Assembly: GCA_963747755.1 (NCBI GenBank)
Contig: CAVVGK010000002.1
Location: 124,001-188,000, forward strand
Source of the DNA: DATFVA01 sp963747755
Lineage (GTDB): Bacteria; Bacteroidota; Ignavibacteria; Ignavibacteriales; Ignavibacteriaceae
DNA length: 64,000 nucleotides
Direction of reading: 5' to 3'
The position numbers were made by a program, and so were the translations under genes. Below are positions 9,570 through 19,692 of this stretch, piece by piece (within the stretch, counting starts at the first letter, position 1; each line of letters opens with the position of its first letter). The notes under the pieces were generated by a model. The model saw only the letters and a list, made by a program, of their open reading frames with translations. It was not told where the DNA came from and did not search any database.

Positions 9570-10562
9570 ATGGATCTTTCAACAAACTATCTGGGTTTGC
9601 AGTTAAAAAATCCAATAGTCCCATCAGCAAGTCCATTATCCGAAGATATTTCGAATATTAAATTAATGGAAGACGCAGGAGCTGCTGCTGTGGTTCTTTA
9701 TTCGCTCTTTGAAGAGCAGATAGAACATGAATCGCTCGAGCTGAATTATTTCACTACAATTCATAATGAAAGCAACGCAGAGGCAACTTCTTATTACCCT
9801 GAACCATTTGAATTCAAGACTGGTCCTGATGAATACCTCGAGCATATTAAAAAAGCTAAAGAGGCCGTAGATATTCCCATTATCGCGAGTCTTAACGGCA
9901 AATCTTTAGGTGGATGGGTTGATTACGCCAAAAGAATCGAAGCTGCCGGTGCAGATGCTCTAGAACTAAACATCTACCTGCTTGCAGCAGAGATTGCAAA
10001 GAACAGCAGTTCAATCGAAAAAGATTATGTTGATATAGTGAAAGCTGTTACCTCCGGAATCAGCATTCCTGTTGCAGTTAAGATGCATCCTTACTTCAGT
10101 TCTGTTGCTAATATGGCTTCACAGCTGGATAAGGCGGGGGCAAAAGGTCTGGTGCTATTTAACAGGTTCTATCAGCCGGACATTGACCTTGAAACTCTTG
10201 AAGTAACACCTAACGTTCTTTTAAGTACACCAATGTCGATGAGATTACCTTTGAGATGGATAGCAATGTTGTACAAGAAGGTTAATGCTGATATGGCAGC
10301 AACAAGCGGTATTTATTCAGAGGCTGATGTAATCAAAATGATCATGGTTGGTGCTAAGGTAACGCAGATGCTTTCAAGTCTGCTGAAATTCGGAATAGGT
10401 CATATTTCAGATGTTCTGACCAAACTGAAATTCTGGATGGAAGTTAATGAGTATGAATCTGTAGAAATGATGCGCGGAAGTATGAGCTATATGAATGTAG
10501 CAGATCCTTCAGTATTCGAACGGGCTAATTATATGAAGCTCCTCCACTCATACAACAAGTAA
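9570..10562 (+). CDS. Dihydroorotate dehydrogenase-like flavoprotein
   Basis: The 330-residue protein is a TIM-barrel FMN protein of the PyrD/PreA superfamily, as shown by MDLSTNYLGLQLKNPIVPSA, IIASLNGKSLGGWVDYAKRI and the VAVKMHPYFSS strand. It lacks several features of a true pyrimidine-biosynthesis PyrD; members of this subgroup are usually annotated only as dihydroorotate dehydrogenase-like. They often sit directly after nifJ, as here with a 34-base gap and a shared downstream terminator. A redox role linked to the pyruvate:ferredoxin oxidoreductase is an inference from that neighbourhood, not something the sequence proves. Confidence 0.8.
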   Translation: MDLSTNYLGLQLKNPIVPSASPLSEDISNIKLMEDAGAAAVVLYSLFEEQIEHESLELNYFTTIHNESNAEATSYYPEPFEFKTGPDEYLEHIKKAKEAVDIPIIASLNGKSLGGWVDYAKRIEAAGADALELNIYLLAAEIAKNSSSIEKDYVDIVKAVTSGISIPVAVKMHPYFSSVANMASQLDKAGAKGLVLFNRFYQPDIDLETLEVTPNVLLSTPMSMRLPLRWIAMLYKKVNADMAATSGIYSEADVIKMIMVGAKVTQMLSSLLKFGIGHISDVLTKLKFWMEVNEYESVEMMRGSMSYMNVADPSVFERANYMKLLHSYNK

Positions 10563-10583
10563 TTGTGATATAATGTTGGTTAA

Positions 10584-10611
10584 AAAGCTGCCTCACCAGG
10601 CAGCTTTTTTT
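10584..10611 (+). terminator. Rho-independent terminator after nifJ operon
   Basis: AAAGCTGCCT and AGGCAGCTTT (10584-10593 and 10598-10607) form a perfect stem with a CACC loop, running straight into a seven-base T tract. It lies 21 bases after the stop codon of the DHOD-like gene. Confidence 0.9.
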
Positions 10612-10746
10612 ATTAATAAGGGGTTTGTTATCGACGTCACAGTCATTCTTGTCTGTGAACTTTTTAACACCCACGTCATCTTCAGGGAAAGATAATCTTT
10701 GTACCTTTATGCTCCGTAAAAGATGGTACAATAAGGACTTAAATAT

Positions 10747-12522
10747 ATGCACCCCATTAAAGACTATTACCTCACCGGAGATCTTCACTCAGCTGCCCTT
10801 GTTTCAAAGAGTTGTTCCTTAGATTGGTTATGCTTTCCAAATTTTGATTCTCCAAGTATATTCGGAACTCTGCTCGATAAAAACGGAGGAACTTTCAAAG
10901 TGGGAATGCCCGATTATAATGTTGAAAGCAATTATGTAGAGAATACCGCAATAATTGAATTCAGGTTTAAAAGGCAAAAAGAAGAATTTCACGTACATGA
11001 TTTTATGGTTCCACAGGAAGTAGAGGAGTGTAATAATCATTTCTTTGTCAGAAAGCTGATTGGTGTTAAAGGCAGCAGCAAGGTAAAGCTGCTTTATAAT
11101 CCGAAACCTGATTATGCCAGAAAGAATGCTGACTTCCAGATAAAGGGGGCAACTGTACAGGTTAAGGTGGAAGAGAGTACTCTCATGCTGCACCTGCCAT
11201 CAAATACTTCCATTGAAAAGAACGAAATGGCATATGAGTTTACGATAGATTTAGAAGAAGGGGACGAAGTAAACCTGATACTTGAATATATACTTAAGAA
11301 TCATAATTCAACTTATAAAGGGCAGGATCTTGAAAAATCCACACACACCTTTTGGGAGAAATGGGTTGCCAAAGGACATTATTTTGATTTATACAAAGAG
11401 CAGCTTATAAGATCGCTGATAACATTAAAAATGATGCTCTTTTACCCTACCGGGGCTATTGTAGCTGCGCCTACTACCTCGCTGCCGGAAGAAATAGGGG
11501 GTATAAGGAACTGGGACTATAGATATGTGTGGGTACGGGACGCTACCTTCACACTATACGCATTTCATATAGCCGATTACACAGAGGAAGCCGAGAGCTT
11601 CTTCAATTTTGTTCAGAAAATTGCTTTGAGGCATAAAGAAGGAAATTTCGATATAAACACCGTTTATACCATATGGGGTGACCGTGCTCCTACAGAAGTT
11701 GAACTTGGAATGAAGGGATACCAGAATTCATCCCCGGTAAGGATCGGAAATAATGCTACGAACCAGCTTCAGCTGGATGTATATGGAACTCTTATTGACG
11801 CTCACTACTTTATGACGAAAAATCAGAAGGACACCATAATCGTAGATAAAAAAGCAATAATGGCGCTTGTGGAAAAAATCAGGAAGAAATGGAAGGATGT
11901 CGACAGCGGCATCTGGGAAGTCAGGGGTCACCAATACCATTATACCTACAGCAAAGTTATGTGCTGGGTTGGAATAGATAGAGCATTGAAAATGAAGGAC
12001 GACCTGGAGCTGACAAAAGAGGAAACCGATGATCTGGCAAAACTTCGCGCTGAAATTTACAATTGGATATGGGAAAACTGCTATGATGCGGAAAAAGAGA
12101 ATTTGATGCAATTCGCCGGAAGTGAAAATGTTGATGCCACCAACTTCCTTTTTGTACTCGTCCAGTTCCTCGACCGCGATGATGATATTACACAAAAAAT
12201 TATGGATAATACCTTTAAAAACCTTAGCGAAAATGAAATATTTGTATTCCGATATCGTTCTGACGATGGTTTGAAAGGTGATGACAGTACCTTCATCCTA
12301 TGTATTTATTGGTATATATCTGCACTTGCAATAATGAACCAAGTCGAAAAATCCACTTCTTTTTTCAAATCATTTCAGCGGTATCTGAGCGATACCGGCC
12401 TGATTTCCGAACAAATCGATGCTGACTCGGGAGAATATCTCGGAAATTATCCCCAGGCTTTTTCTCATCTGGGCCTGGTAATGTCGGCATATTATCTGGA
12501 CAGATACGGGAATAAGGGCTGA
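10747..12522 (+). CDS. Glycoside hydrolase family 15 protein (glucoamylase/trehalase-like)
   Basis: The 591-residue protein has the two-part GH15 layout. The N-terminal beta-sandwich begins HPIKDYYLTGDLHSAALVSK, followed by SLDWLCFPNFDSPSIF. The (alpha/alpha)6 catalytic barrel contains TTSLPEEIGGIRNWDYRYVW, in which WDYRYVWVRDA is diagnostic, and near the C-terminus the conserved GNYPQAFSHLGLV. Enzymes of this group release glucose from alpha-glucans or cleave trehalose; the sequence does not tell which. No signal peptide is visible, so it should act in the cytoplasm. Trehalose and alpha-glucan metabolism also appear at 29.3-34.7 kb, which makes an intracellular storage sugar a plausible substrate. 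Confidence 0.9.
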   Translation: MHPIKDYYLTGDLHSAALVSKSCSLDWLCFPNFDSPSIFGTLLDKNGGTFKVGMPDYNVESNYVENTAIIEFRFKRQKEEFHVHDFMVPQEVEECNNHFFVRKLIGVKGSSKVKLLYNPKPDYARKNADFQIKGATVQVKVEESTLMLHLPSNTSIEKNEMAYEFTIDLEEGDEVNLILEYILKNHNSTYKGQDLEKSTHTFWEKWVAKGHYFDLYKEQLIRSLITLKMMLFYPTGAIVAAPTTSLPEEIGGIRNWDYRYVWVRDATFTLYAFHIADYTEEAESFFNFVQKIALRHKEGNFDINTVYTIWGDRAPTEVELGMKGYQNSSPVRIGNNATNQLQLDVYGTLIDAHYFMTKNQKDTIIVDKKAIMALVEKIRKKWKDVDSGIWEVRGHQYHYTYSKVMCWVGIDRALKMKDDLELTKEETDDLAKLRAEIYNWIWENCYDAEKENLMQFAGSENVDATNFLFVLVQFLDRDDDITQKIMDNTFKNLSENEIFVFRYRSDDGLKGDDSTFILCIYWYISALAIMNQVEKSTSFFKSFQRYLSDTGLISEQIDADSGEYLGNYPQAFSHLGLVMSAYYLDRYGNKG

Positions 12523-12716
12523 TTTCAAGGCCTGAGGGAACTTTCCGGCATCAGAAATTGTTATATTAAGTGATCTGGAAAGGGTGGATGATTAAAAATC
12601 CATAATATGTCGGTTTTAAACCAAGATACTTGTTTTTATTTGCTGATGTAATTACTTTTACATAGCGCAAATTACCCCCTACACAGATATATAAATACGA
12701 TAATAATTAATTGTTG

Positions 12717-12959
12717 ATGAGCACTATGCCCAAGATAAACCTAACCAACAAACCGACCTCGGAGCAGGTGAGAATCCTCAAGGATTACCTGAGCAGAAGA
12801 TCACAGCACGACGGTCAGGGGGAGATAAAATTGAGCCAGGTTATCAAAAGATTTAAACATAAATCTTTGATGTCTGATAAAGACAAAATGGCTCATTTCA
12901 GAAAGCTTTTAAGGCTGGCTTCTGATATAGAGAAAACCAAAAAGGAAGAGAAAAAGTAA
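12717..12959 (+). CDS. Small basic hypothetical protein
   Basis: The roughly 80-residue protein is rich in Lys and Arg, with a helical character throughout (SEQVRILKDYLSRRSQHDGQ, DKDKMAHFRKLLRLASDIEK) and a lysine tail. I do not recognise a family. ATG at 12717 is preferred over TTG at 12711; ATG at 12726 is a further alternative. The gene stands alone about 190 bases after the GH15 gene. A 7-bp hairpin (12959-12965 with 12976-12982) follows but has no T run. It is probably a real gene because of its even amino-acid composition, but this is not certain. Confidence 0.55.
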   Translation: MSTMPKINLTNKPTSEQVRILKDYLSRRSQHDGQGEIKLSQVIKRFKHKSLMSDKDKMAHFRKLLRLASDIEKTKKEEKK

Positions 12960-13166
12960 GGAATGTAGGGGAACGCATTCCTGTAATTCCCGGAAAACAT
13001 TAATCTGGATTTTTTGTGAGACTTTAAATTCTCATAACCATCCGGTATTATATTATTCTCACCTCTAGGTTTATAGGCCGGAATCTTTTCGGGAATTCCT
13101 GTTTAAATATATTTCTGACATCTATTATCGACTTTAATAAAGACCTCTAACTAATGTCAGATTTAT

Positions 13167-15788
13167 TTAATCTCTTTCGCGGGGCTGAAGAAGTTTTGCG
13201 ATCAGTCCGGTCCATCCGGTCTGATGTGATGCTCCCAGTCCTTCACCTGTATCACCATTGAAATATTCATGGAAGAGAATATAGTCTTTGAAATGGGGAT
13301 CATTCTGAAATTTATCATTTCCTCCGTAAACAGGTCTATCTCCCTTAGAATTCCTGGTAAACAATCTTATTATTCTTTCAGTAAGTTCTGAAGCTATCTC
13401 CTGCAATGTCAAATACTTTTCTGATCCTGTTGGATATTCTACCTTAAATTCATCACCGTAATAATGATGAAAACGCTGAAGTGATTCGATTATAAGAAAA
13501 TTACTCGGGAACCAGATAGGGCCTCTCCAGTTTGAGTTCCCCCCAAATAATCCGGTTTCTGATTCAGCAGGTTCATAATTAATAGTGTATGAATTGCTGC
13601 CCAAGTTCATAGAATAAGGATGTTCCCGGTAATGTTTTGAAAGCGATCTCACCCCATAGTCAGAAAGAAATTCTGTTTCATCCAGCAGCCTCGATAAAAT
13701 CCGTTTCATTCTATGGCCTCTCAGCAGGGAAAGAAGTCTGCGTTCACCCTTCCCCGGAATATGCCAGCGGGAGACAAGCGAAGCGAGATCCTTACGATAG
13801 TTCAAAAACCAGGAGAGTCGTTCCGAAAATTCAGGGAGCGCGTCTACAAGGTCGGGTTCCAGAACCTCCACGGCGAACAGGGGAATGAGACCCACCATTG
13901 ACCGGATCTTGATTTGTTTATGATATTTATGATCCAGGTAAAGGACATCATAAAAAAATTCGTCCTCTTCATTCCATAAATTTATACCCCGATCGGCAAT
14001 ATTAGTCATGGCCCCTGCAATATAGAGGAAATGCTGAAAGAATTTTGAAGCCATATCCTGATAGGTGGGATTATTTTTTGCCAGTTCAATAGAAATTCTC
14101 ATGAGATTAAGGCAGTACATAGCCATCCAGCTTGTAGCATCAGCCTGTTCGATGCTTCCATATCCCGGGAGTCCGGAACTTCTGTCGAAAATTCCGATAT
14201 TATCTAATCCCAAAAATCCTCCCTGAAAAATATTCCTGTTCTGAGTATCCTTCCGGTTCACCCACCAGGTAAAGTTAAGCAGGAGTTTATGAAAGACCGA
14301 TTCAAGGAAACTGATATCCTTTTTACCGCTGACCTTCTCATCGATTTTAAAGACACGCCAGGCAGCATAAGCGTGCAGGGGGGGATTGGCATCAGAAAAG
14401 TTCCATTCATAAGCGGGGAGTTCTCCATTAGGGTGCATATACCATTCGCGTGTAAGCAGAACCAGCTGTCTTTTTGCCAGATCGGGATCCACAAGAGCAA
14501 TTGGTATGCAGTGAAATGCAAGATCCCATGCCGCATACCATGGATATTCCCATTTATCGGGCATGGAGATAACATCTTCATTATTCAAATGAACCCAGTC
14601 GCTGTTTCTACCGTTTAGCCTTTCTGCCGGGGGCGCAGGCTGAGCCGGATCACCTTTAAGCCACCGTGAGATATCAAAGTGGTAGTACTGCTTATTCCAG
14701 AGCATTCCTGCAAATGCCTGCCTTTGAATCTCTTTTTTCTCTTTATTATCAAGGTTTTGCTGGACATCTTTATAAAACTCATCCGATTCCCTGATCCTGT
14801 CATTAAAAATGGAATCGAAATTGGAAAGAAAATCTGTCGGCTTATCCGTGGTTAATCTTAGACGTAAAATTTTATTTGATTTCGCTCCTATCTCTGCTTG
14901 ATAAACTATAGCCGCCTTTGTTCCTTTTTTTTCAGGTGCGATACTTTCGGTATCACCATTTACTATGAAGTCGTTTATACCGTCCTTAACCTTGCCTTTA
15001 TTAGCCTGACCATACAACCTTTCAACGTTGGTTTCATTTTCACAGAAAAGCAATTCGCCATGTTCTGAATAAAGGAAATAACGGCCAAGGATTTTATGAT
15101 CAGCTTCAATCAAATGTCTGCCGGTTTCTGTCAGGGAAGGTTTGTAATCGTCATAACCCCATGCCCAGGTATTTCTAAACCAGAGCTGAGGAATGACGTG
15201 GAGTGATGCTGTTTCACTTCCACGGTTATATGCTGAAATTTTTATGAGTATATCACGGGGACCATTTTTAGCATACTCAATGAAAATATCGAAATACCTG
15301 TTTTCAGAAAAAATTCCTGTATCAATAAGCTCAAACTCCCGATCCTTTTTGTTTCTTTTGCTGTTTTCATCGACAAGCTTCTGGTATGGATACAGGGACT
15401 GCGGGTATTTATAAAGCATCTTCATATAGGAATGAGTAGGTAGGTTATCCAGGTAATAAAAATATTCTTTTACATCTTCTCCATGATTTCCCTGCGGCCC
15501 CGATAATCCAAAGAAGGTTTCCTTCAAAATCGGATCCTTTCCGTTCCAGAAAGCAACCGAAAAGCAGAGCAGCTGTTTTCTATCGCATATACCGCCAATA
15601 CCCTCCTCACCCCACCTGTATGCAAGGCTCCGTGAGCGGTCGTGCGTCGTATAATCCCAGGCATCACCTTGGGGGCTGTAGTCTTCCCTTACAGTTCCCC
15701 ACTGCCTCTCGCTCATATATGGTCCCCACAATTTCCAATCCTTCAGCCTGTTTGAATGTTCCTTAAGACGTGCTTTTTCCCTGTTCAT
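13167..15788 (-). CDS. Glycoside hydrolase family 63-type glucosidase
   Basis: The 873-residue protein resembles bacterial GH63 enzymes, relatives of eukaryotic processing glucosidase I and E. coli YgjK. The N-terminal region opens with KLWGPYMSERQWGTVREDYS and DAWDYTTHDRSRSLAYRWGE. The catalytic (alpha/alpha)6 barrel includes WYAAWDLAFHCIPIALVDPD, with the probable general-acid Asp, and close to the C-terminus YFNGDTGEGLGASHQTGWTG, with the probable base Glu. There is no signal peptide, so a cytoplasmic location is expected. The natural substrate is likely an alpha-glucoside or a glucosylglycerate-type solute, by analogy with characterised relatives. The gene is divergent from the ABC transporter cluster at 15951. 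Confidence 0.85.
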   Translation of the reverse strand: MNREKARLKEHSNRLKDWKLWGPYMSERQWGTVREDYSPQGDAWDYTTHDRSRSLAYRWGEEGIGGICDRKQLLCFSVAFWNGKDPILKETFFGLSGPQGNHGEDVKEYFYYLDNLPTHSYMKMLYKYPQSLYPYQKLVDENSKRNKKDREFELIDTGIFSENRYFDIFIEYAKNGPRDILIKISAYNRGSETASLHVIPQLWFRNTWAWGYDDYKPSLTETGRHLIEADHKILGRYFLYSEHGELLFCENETNVERLYGQANKGKVKDGINDFIVNGDTESIAPEKKGTKAAIVYQAEIGAKSNKILRLRLTTDKPTDFLSNFDSIFNDRIRESDEFYKDVQQNLDNKEKKEIQRQAFAGMLWNKQYYHFDISRWLKGDPAQPAPPAERLNGRNSDWVHLNNEDVISMPDKWEYPWYAAWDLAFHCIPIALVDPDLAKRQLVLLTREWYMHPNGELPAYEWNFSDANPPLHAYAAWRVFKIDEKVSGKKDISFLESVFHKLLLNFTWWVNRKDTQNRNIFQGGFLGLDNIGIFDRSSGLPGYGSIEQADATSWMAMYCLNLMRISIELAKNNPTYQDMASKFFQHFLYIAGAMTNIADRGINLWNEEDEFFYDVLYLDHKYHKQIKIRSMVGLIPLFAVEVLEPDLVDALPEFSERLSWFLNYRKDLASLVSRWHIPGKGERRLLSLLRGHRMKRILSRLLDETEFLSDYGVRSLSKHYREHPYSMNLGSNSYTINYEPAESETGLFGGNSNWRGPIWFPSNFLIIESLQRFHHYYGDEFKVEYPTGSEKYLTLQEIASELTERIIRLFTRNSKGDRPVYGGNDKFQNDPHFKDYILFHEYFNGDTGEGLGASHQTGWTGLIAKLLQPRERD

Positions 15789-15950
15789 TAAGCGGATAAC
15801 CTTTAAGTATTTCTTTTATGAATTATAATTGAATACACTTAATTTAATTTAGAGATTTAATTACATTTAATACAATGTTTTTCAACAACTACTCAGATTG
15901 GAACCTTATTTCTCAAATTTTTTATTTAATCTTTAATCCTCTGGTGAACT

Positions 15951-16886
15951 ATGCATAAAATAATTTCAGTTTATTTTGCAGTGCTTTTTTCGGTAATGTT
16001 AATATCGTGTAATGGGAATAAGAGCAATTCCGGTAAACATACCAGGACAATAGGTGTAAGTCTTCTAACACGGGGACATATTTTCTACCGTGATCTTGAG
16101 GAGGGATTGAAGAAAGAGTCAGATAAGTACGGTTACGATCTGATTATTACCTCGGCCGATTGGGACCTTGGGAAGCAGATCTCCCAGATCGAGGATTTTA
16201 TTTCCCGTAAAGTTGATGCTATCATCGTTTCACCAGTTGATTCCAAGGGGATCGGCTCGGGTATTGCCGAAGCCAATAAAGCCGGCATCCCTGTATTCAC
16301 GGCTGATATTGCCGCCGAAGCGGGAAAAGTTGTTTCGCATATCGCGTCGGATAATGTGCAGGGCGGCAGACTTGCGGGAGAATATCTAGCAAAGCTGTTA
16401 AACGGTAAGGGGAAAGTGGCCATTATCAACCAGCCTGCAATAACCTCTGTACTTGACAGAGTCGCAGGATTCAGGGAAACCATCGTGAAGTATCCGGATA
16501 TAAAGGTAGTGGCTGATGTGAACGGTCAGGGTGTGCGCGACAGGTCTCTTCAGGTTACCGCCGATGTGCTTCAGGCTAATCCTCAGTTAGACGGTATATT
16601 TGGAATCAATGATGACACGGCGCTGGGTGCACTGGATGCAGTAAATCAGTTTAACAGGAAAGGAATTTTCATAATCGGCTACGATGCTACTCCTCCCGCC
16701 GCCGATGCAATTATGAAGGGTTCACCTCTGAAAGCAGATGTGGTTCAGTATCCTAAAAAAATCGGTGTTGAGACTATCGATATAATTAATGATTACTTTA
16801 ATAACAAAGATGTTCCCGCGAATGTTCCTGTAGAAGTTGGAATTGTTGATAAAGCTGCTCTTCAGTATCAGAATAACTCTCAATGA
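15951..16886 (+). CDS. Ribose-type sugar-binding lipoprotein of ABC importer
   Basis: The 311-residue periplasmic binding protein belongs to the RbsB-like family. It starts with a lipoprotein signal (VMLISCNGNKS, Cys about residue 20), so it should be tethered to a membrane. Family stretches include TIGVSLLTRGHIFYRDLEEG, DAIIVSPVDSKGIGSGIAEA, ISHIASDN-like VVSHIASDNVQGGRLAGEYL and DGIFGINDDTALGALDAVNQ. Its stop overlaps the start of the ATPase gene by 4 bases, so the two are translationally coupled. The ligand is probably a monosaccharide; ribose specificity cannot be read from the sequence. The GH38 mannosidase downstream hints at a mannose-related sugar, as an inference only. Confidence 0.9.
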   Translation: MHKIISVYFAVLFSVMLISCNGNKSNSGKHTRTIGVSLLTRGHIFYRDLEEGLKKESDKYGYDLIITSADWDLGKQISQIEDFISRKVDAIIVSPVDSKGIGSGIAEANKAGIPVFTADIAAEAGKVVSHIASDNVQGGRLAGEYLAKLLNGKGKVAIINQPAITSVLDRVAGFRETIVKYPDIKVVADVNGQGVRDRSLQVTADVLQANPQLDGIFGINDDTALGALDAVNQFNRKGIFIIGYDATPPAADAIMKGSPLKADVVQYPKKIGVETIDIINDYFNNKDVPANVPVEVGIVDKAALQYQNNSQ

Positions 16887-18385
16887 TCAATCTTCTTGAA
16901 ATGAAGGATATTGTTAAACAATATCCCGGTGTACTGGCATTAAACAAAGTTTCTATTGAATTAAAGGCCGGGGAGGTTCATTGTCTCGTTGGAGAAAACG
17001 GTGCCGGCAAATCGACTTTAATGAAGGTCTTATCGGGGGCAGTTAAAAAAGACAGCGGAGAAATTTTAATAAACGGGGAGCCTGTGGAGTATGACTCTCC
17101 TTCAGAATCACAATCACTGGGGATCAGCATTATATACCAGGATTTCAAGCTGGTGCCCGAACTTTCCGCAGCCTCAAATATTTTTCTTGGAAGGGAGATA
17201 AAGAATTCTGTTTTCCTCAACGAAAAGGAAATGAATGTCAGAGCCGCGGAAGCACTAGCAGAACTGGGTGAGGAGATCAATGTCACTTACCCTGTCTGCA
17301 AATTAAGTACGGCCGAACGTCAGATGGTTGAGATAGCTAAAGCTATGGTGGGCAACGCAAAGATACTCGCAATGGACGAACCTACCGCTCCTCTGACTGA
17401 CAAGGAGATAAAAAAACTTTTTGGAATTATCAGCAGGCTTAAAGAAAAGGGCGTAGGTATTATCTATATCTCTCACAGGCTTGAGGAGATCTTTGAGATA
17501 GGCACCAGGGTAACGGTACTGCGGGATGGAAGGTTTATCCATTCTGCCGACATACAGAATGTGGATAAAAATTCTCTTATCAGATTTATGGTAGGGCGTG
17601 AACTTGCTGAAGAATATCCCCGTAATTACGCGGTAGAAGGAGAAGAAGTACTGCGGACGGAAAATATAATCTCTGAGAAGATAAACAATATTTCCTTTTC
17701 TCTTAAAAGGGGAGAGATCCTGGGTATTGCCGGTCTTGTTGGGGCGGGCAGAAGCGAGCTTGTTCGGGCAATATTCGGTGCCGATAAAAAAACTGGCGGC
17801 AGAATATTCATAAAAAACAGGGAGACATTTATAAAATCTCCCCGTGACGCAATAAAAAACGGTATTGCTCTGCTTACAGAGGACCGGAACCTGCTGGGAC
17901 TCTTTATGAATCTCAGCATTCGTGAAAACGTTTCCGTTTCGAGTCTTGATAGTATGAAGGGTGCTTTTTTTATTGATAAACAGAAAGAAAATTCTGAAGT
18001 CGGGAAGCAGTTCGATCAGCTGAAAATAAAAGCACCCTCTATAGAGACCAGTGTTGAAGCTTTGAGCGGAGGCAACAGGCAGAAAGTTGTACTGGCCCGC
18101 TGGCTTGAGACCAATTCGGATATACTTATTTTTGATGAGCCCACTTCTGGAATTGATGTAGGAGTAAAGTTTGAAATTTATAATCTCATAAATAAACTTG
18201 CAGAACAGGGTAAGGGTATTATTGTAATATCATCGGAACTTCCTGAATTGATGGGAATATCAGATAGGATCATGGTTATGTGTGAAGGGGGAATAACCGG
18301 GATACTTTCTAAGGCGGAAGTAACCCAGGAAAAAATTCTGAACTTAGCAACCAAATTTTCTTCAAAGGTAAAAGATGAAGGCTGA
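16883..18385 (+). CDS. Sugar ABC transporter ATP-binding protein (RbsA/MglA type)
   Basis: The 500-residue protein has two fused nucleotide-binding domains, as in RbsA and MglA. The first has Walker A GENGAGKST near residue 38, a signature reading LSTAERQMVEIAKAM and Walker B LAMDEPTA. The second has the degenerate P-loop LVGAGRSEL, the signature LSGGNRQKVVLARWL and Walker B LIFDEPTSGIDVG. It powers the importer formed with the neighbouring binding protein and permease. Both ends overlap adjacent genes (4 and 11 bases), which marks a tight three-gene operon. Confidence 0.95.
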   Translation: MINLLEMKDIVKQYPGVLALNKVSIELKAGEVHCLVGENGAGKSTLMKVLSGAVKKDSGEILINGEPVEYDSPSESQSLGISIIYQDFKLVPELSAASNIFLGREIKNSVFLNEKEMNVRAAEALAELGEEINVTYPVCKLSTAERQMVEIAKAMVGNAKILAMDEPTAPLTDKEIKKLFGIISRLKEKGVGIIYISHRLEEIFEIGTRVTVLRDGRFIHSADIQNVDKNSLIRFMVGRELAEEYPRNYAVEGEEVLRTENIISEKINNISFSLKRGEILGIAGLVGAGRSELVRAIFGADKKTGGRIFIKNRETFIKSPRDAIKNGIALLTEDRNLLGLFMNLSIRENVSVSSLDSMKGAFFIDKQKENSEVGKQFDQLKIKAPSIETSVEALSGGNRQKVVLARWLETNSDILIFDEPTSGIDVGVKFEIYNLINKLAEQGKGIIVISSELPELMGISDRIMVMCEGGITGILSKAEVTQEKILNLATKFSSKVKDEG

Positions 18386-19334
18386 CGCAGGGAGAGCAAA
18401 ACTTGTTGAGATAATCAATGAATTCAGCATAGGACTTGCCTTAATTGCCGAAGTAATATTATTCTCACAGATGTCGCAGTACTTCTTTACTACCGACAAT
18501 CTGCTTAATATTTCCCTCCAGGCTTCAATCACGGCAATTATAGCGGCCGGTATGACGTTCGTAATTCTGACCGCAGGCATTGATCTATCGGTAGGTTCAC
18601 TTGTTGCATTTGCAGGTATACTTGCTACCAGTGTAATAAAAATAGATATGCCAGTTTATGTTAGTCTTACCCTGGGCATTCTTGCCGGGTTATTATTCGG
18701 AGTGTTCTCCGGTTACATAGCTGGTATCTTTGTCACAAGGTTTAAGATAACACCCTTCATAGTTACCCTGGCTCTGATGACAATATGGCGGGGAGCCTCT
18801 TTTGTATATACTGAAGGAAGGCCTATATGGGAGCTGCCCGATGTTTTTGCCTTCCTTGGAGGAGGGAGGATCATTGGTATTCCTGTTCCTACTATAATTA
18901 TGATTATTGTTTTTATTGTCTCTCATATTGTCTTAACAAGGACAAGATTCGGAAGGTATGTGTACGCTGTTGGAGGAAATGTTGAGGCGGCGCGTCTTGC
19001 GGGCATTAAAACAAACAGAATACTTATAGCGGTATATATAATATCGGGAGTGTTGTCGGCCCTTGCAGGAATATTGCTGGCGTCGAGGATAAATTCGGGT
19101 CAGCCCAACGCAGGACTGATGTACGAACTTGACGTAATTGCGGCTGTGGTTGTCGGCGGAACGAGTCTTTTTGGCGGGAGGGGAACAATAATAGGGACCT
19201 TCCTGGGTGCTATGCTGATTGCTGTCCTCCGGAACGGACTGAATTTATTAAACGTTGGCAGCTATGCACAACAGGTTATTGTTGGTGTTGTAATATTACT
19301 TGCTGTACTGCTTGACCAGCTTAGGAAGAATTAA
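18375..19334 (+). CDS. Sugar ABC transporter permease (RbsC type)
   Basis: The 319-residue inner-membrane permease has about nine hydrophobic segments. Hallmarks of the RbsC/MglC family include FVILTAGIDLSVGSLVAFAG, the EAA-like loop YAVGGNVEAARLAGIKTNRI and AVVVGGTSLFGGRGTIIGTF. It completes the importer with the two upstream genes and overlaps the ATPase gene by 11 bases. No sugar kinase or catabolic gene is present in the operon. Confidence 0.95.
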   Translation: MKADAGRAKLVEIINEFSIGLALIAEVILFSQMSQYFFTTDNLLNISLQASITAIIAAGMTFVILTAGIDLSVGSLVAFAGILATSVIKIDMPVYVSLTLGILAGLLFGVFSGYIAGIFVTRFKITPFIVTLALMTIWRGASFVYTEGRPIWELPDVFAFLGGGRIIGIPVPTIIMIIVFIVSHIVLTRTRFGRYVYAVGGNVEAARLAGIKTNRILIAVYIISGVLSALAGILLASRINSGQPNAGLMYELDVIAAVVVGGTSLFGGRGTIIGTFLGAMLIAVLRNGLNLLNVGSYAQQVIVGVVILLAVLLDQLRKN

Positions 19335-19692
19335 TTTTCAAATCCTATTCCGCCGCGTATAGTTGAATGATCCTCTTGAAATAAGGAAGATTTTCCTGGT
19401 AGTAAATAAACCGCTTCTAAAACAATTTCGGATAATAAAGTTACTTCATACTAAAAAATCCAACACAATTAACTGATATCGATTATGACGGGGGCAGAAG
19501 AGGATGAGGGTGAAATAGAAGAAAATTAAATATTCATACTTACTTAAGTAAAGTAGGCAAGAAGTAGGAAACAGATTATACAAAAAGATGACCCTTTTTG
19601 TGTAGATTTGCATTGATGAAAACAAGAACCTGCATATCCTTTCAGTTCATTTTAAGCGTGATCAAATTGTCTCAAAAAATCCTTTTATAAAA
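19335..19692. other. Intergenic region upstream of alpha-mannosidase gene
   Basis: No gene or terminator is visible in these 358 bases. The sequence TAGATTTG at 19603-19610 equals the Bacteroidota -7 consensus TAnnTTTG and lies 82 bases before the mannosidase ATG. No matching TTG is found at the -33 position, so a promoter here is only a suggestion. Confidence 0.3.

Noticed and set aside
12959..12982. A terminator after the small basic gene
   Set aside because: The 7-bp stem has no T run after it.
19603..19610. A -7 box for the mannosidase promoter
   Set aside because: TAGATTTG matches the Bacteroidota -7 consensus but no TTG is found 17-19 bases upstream.
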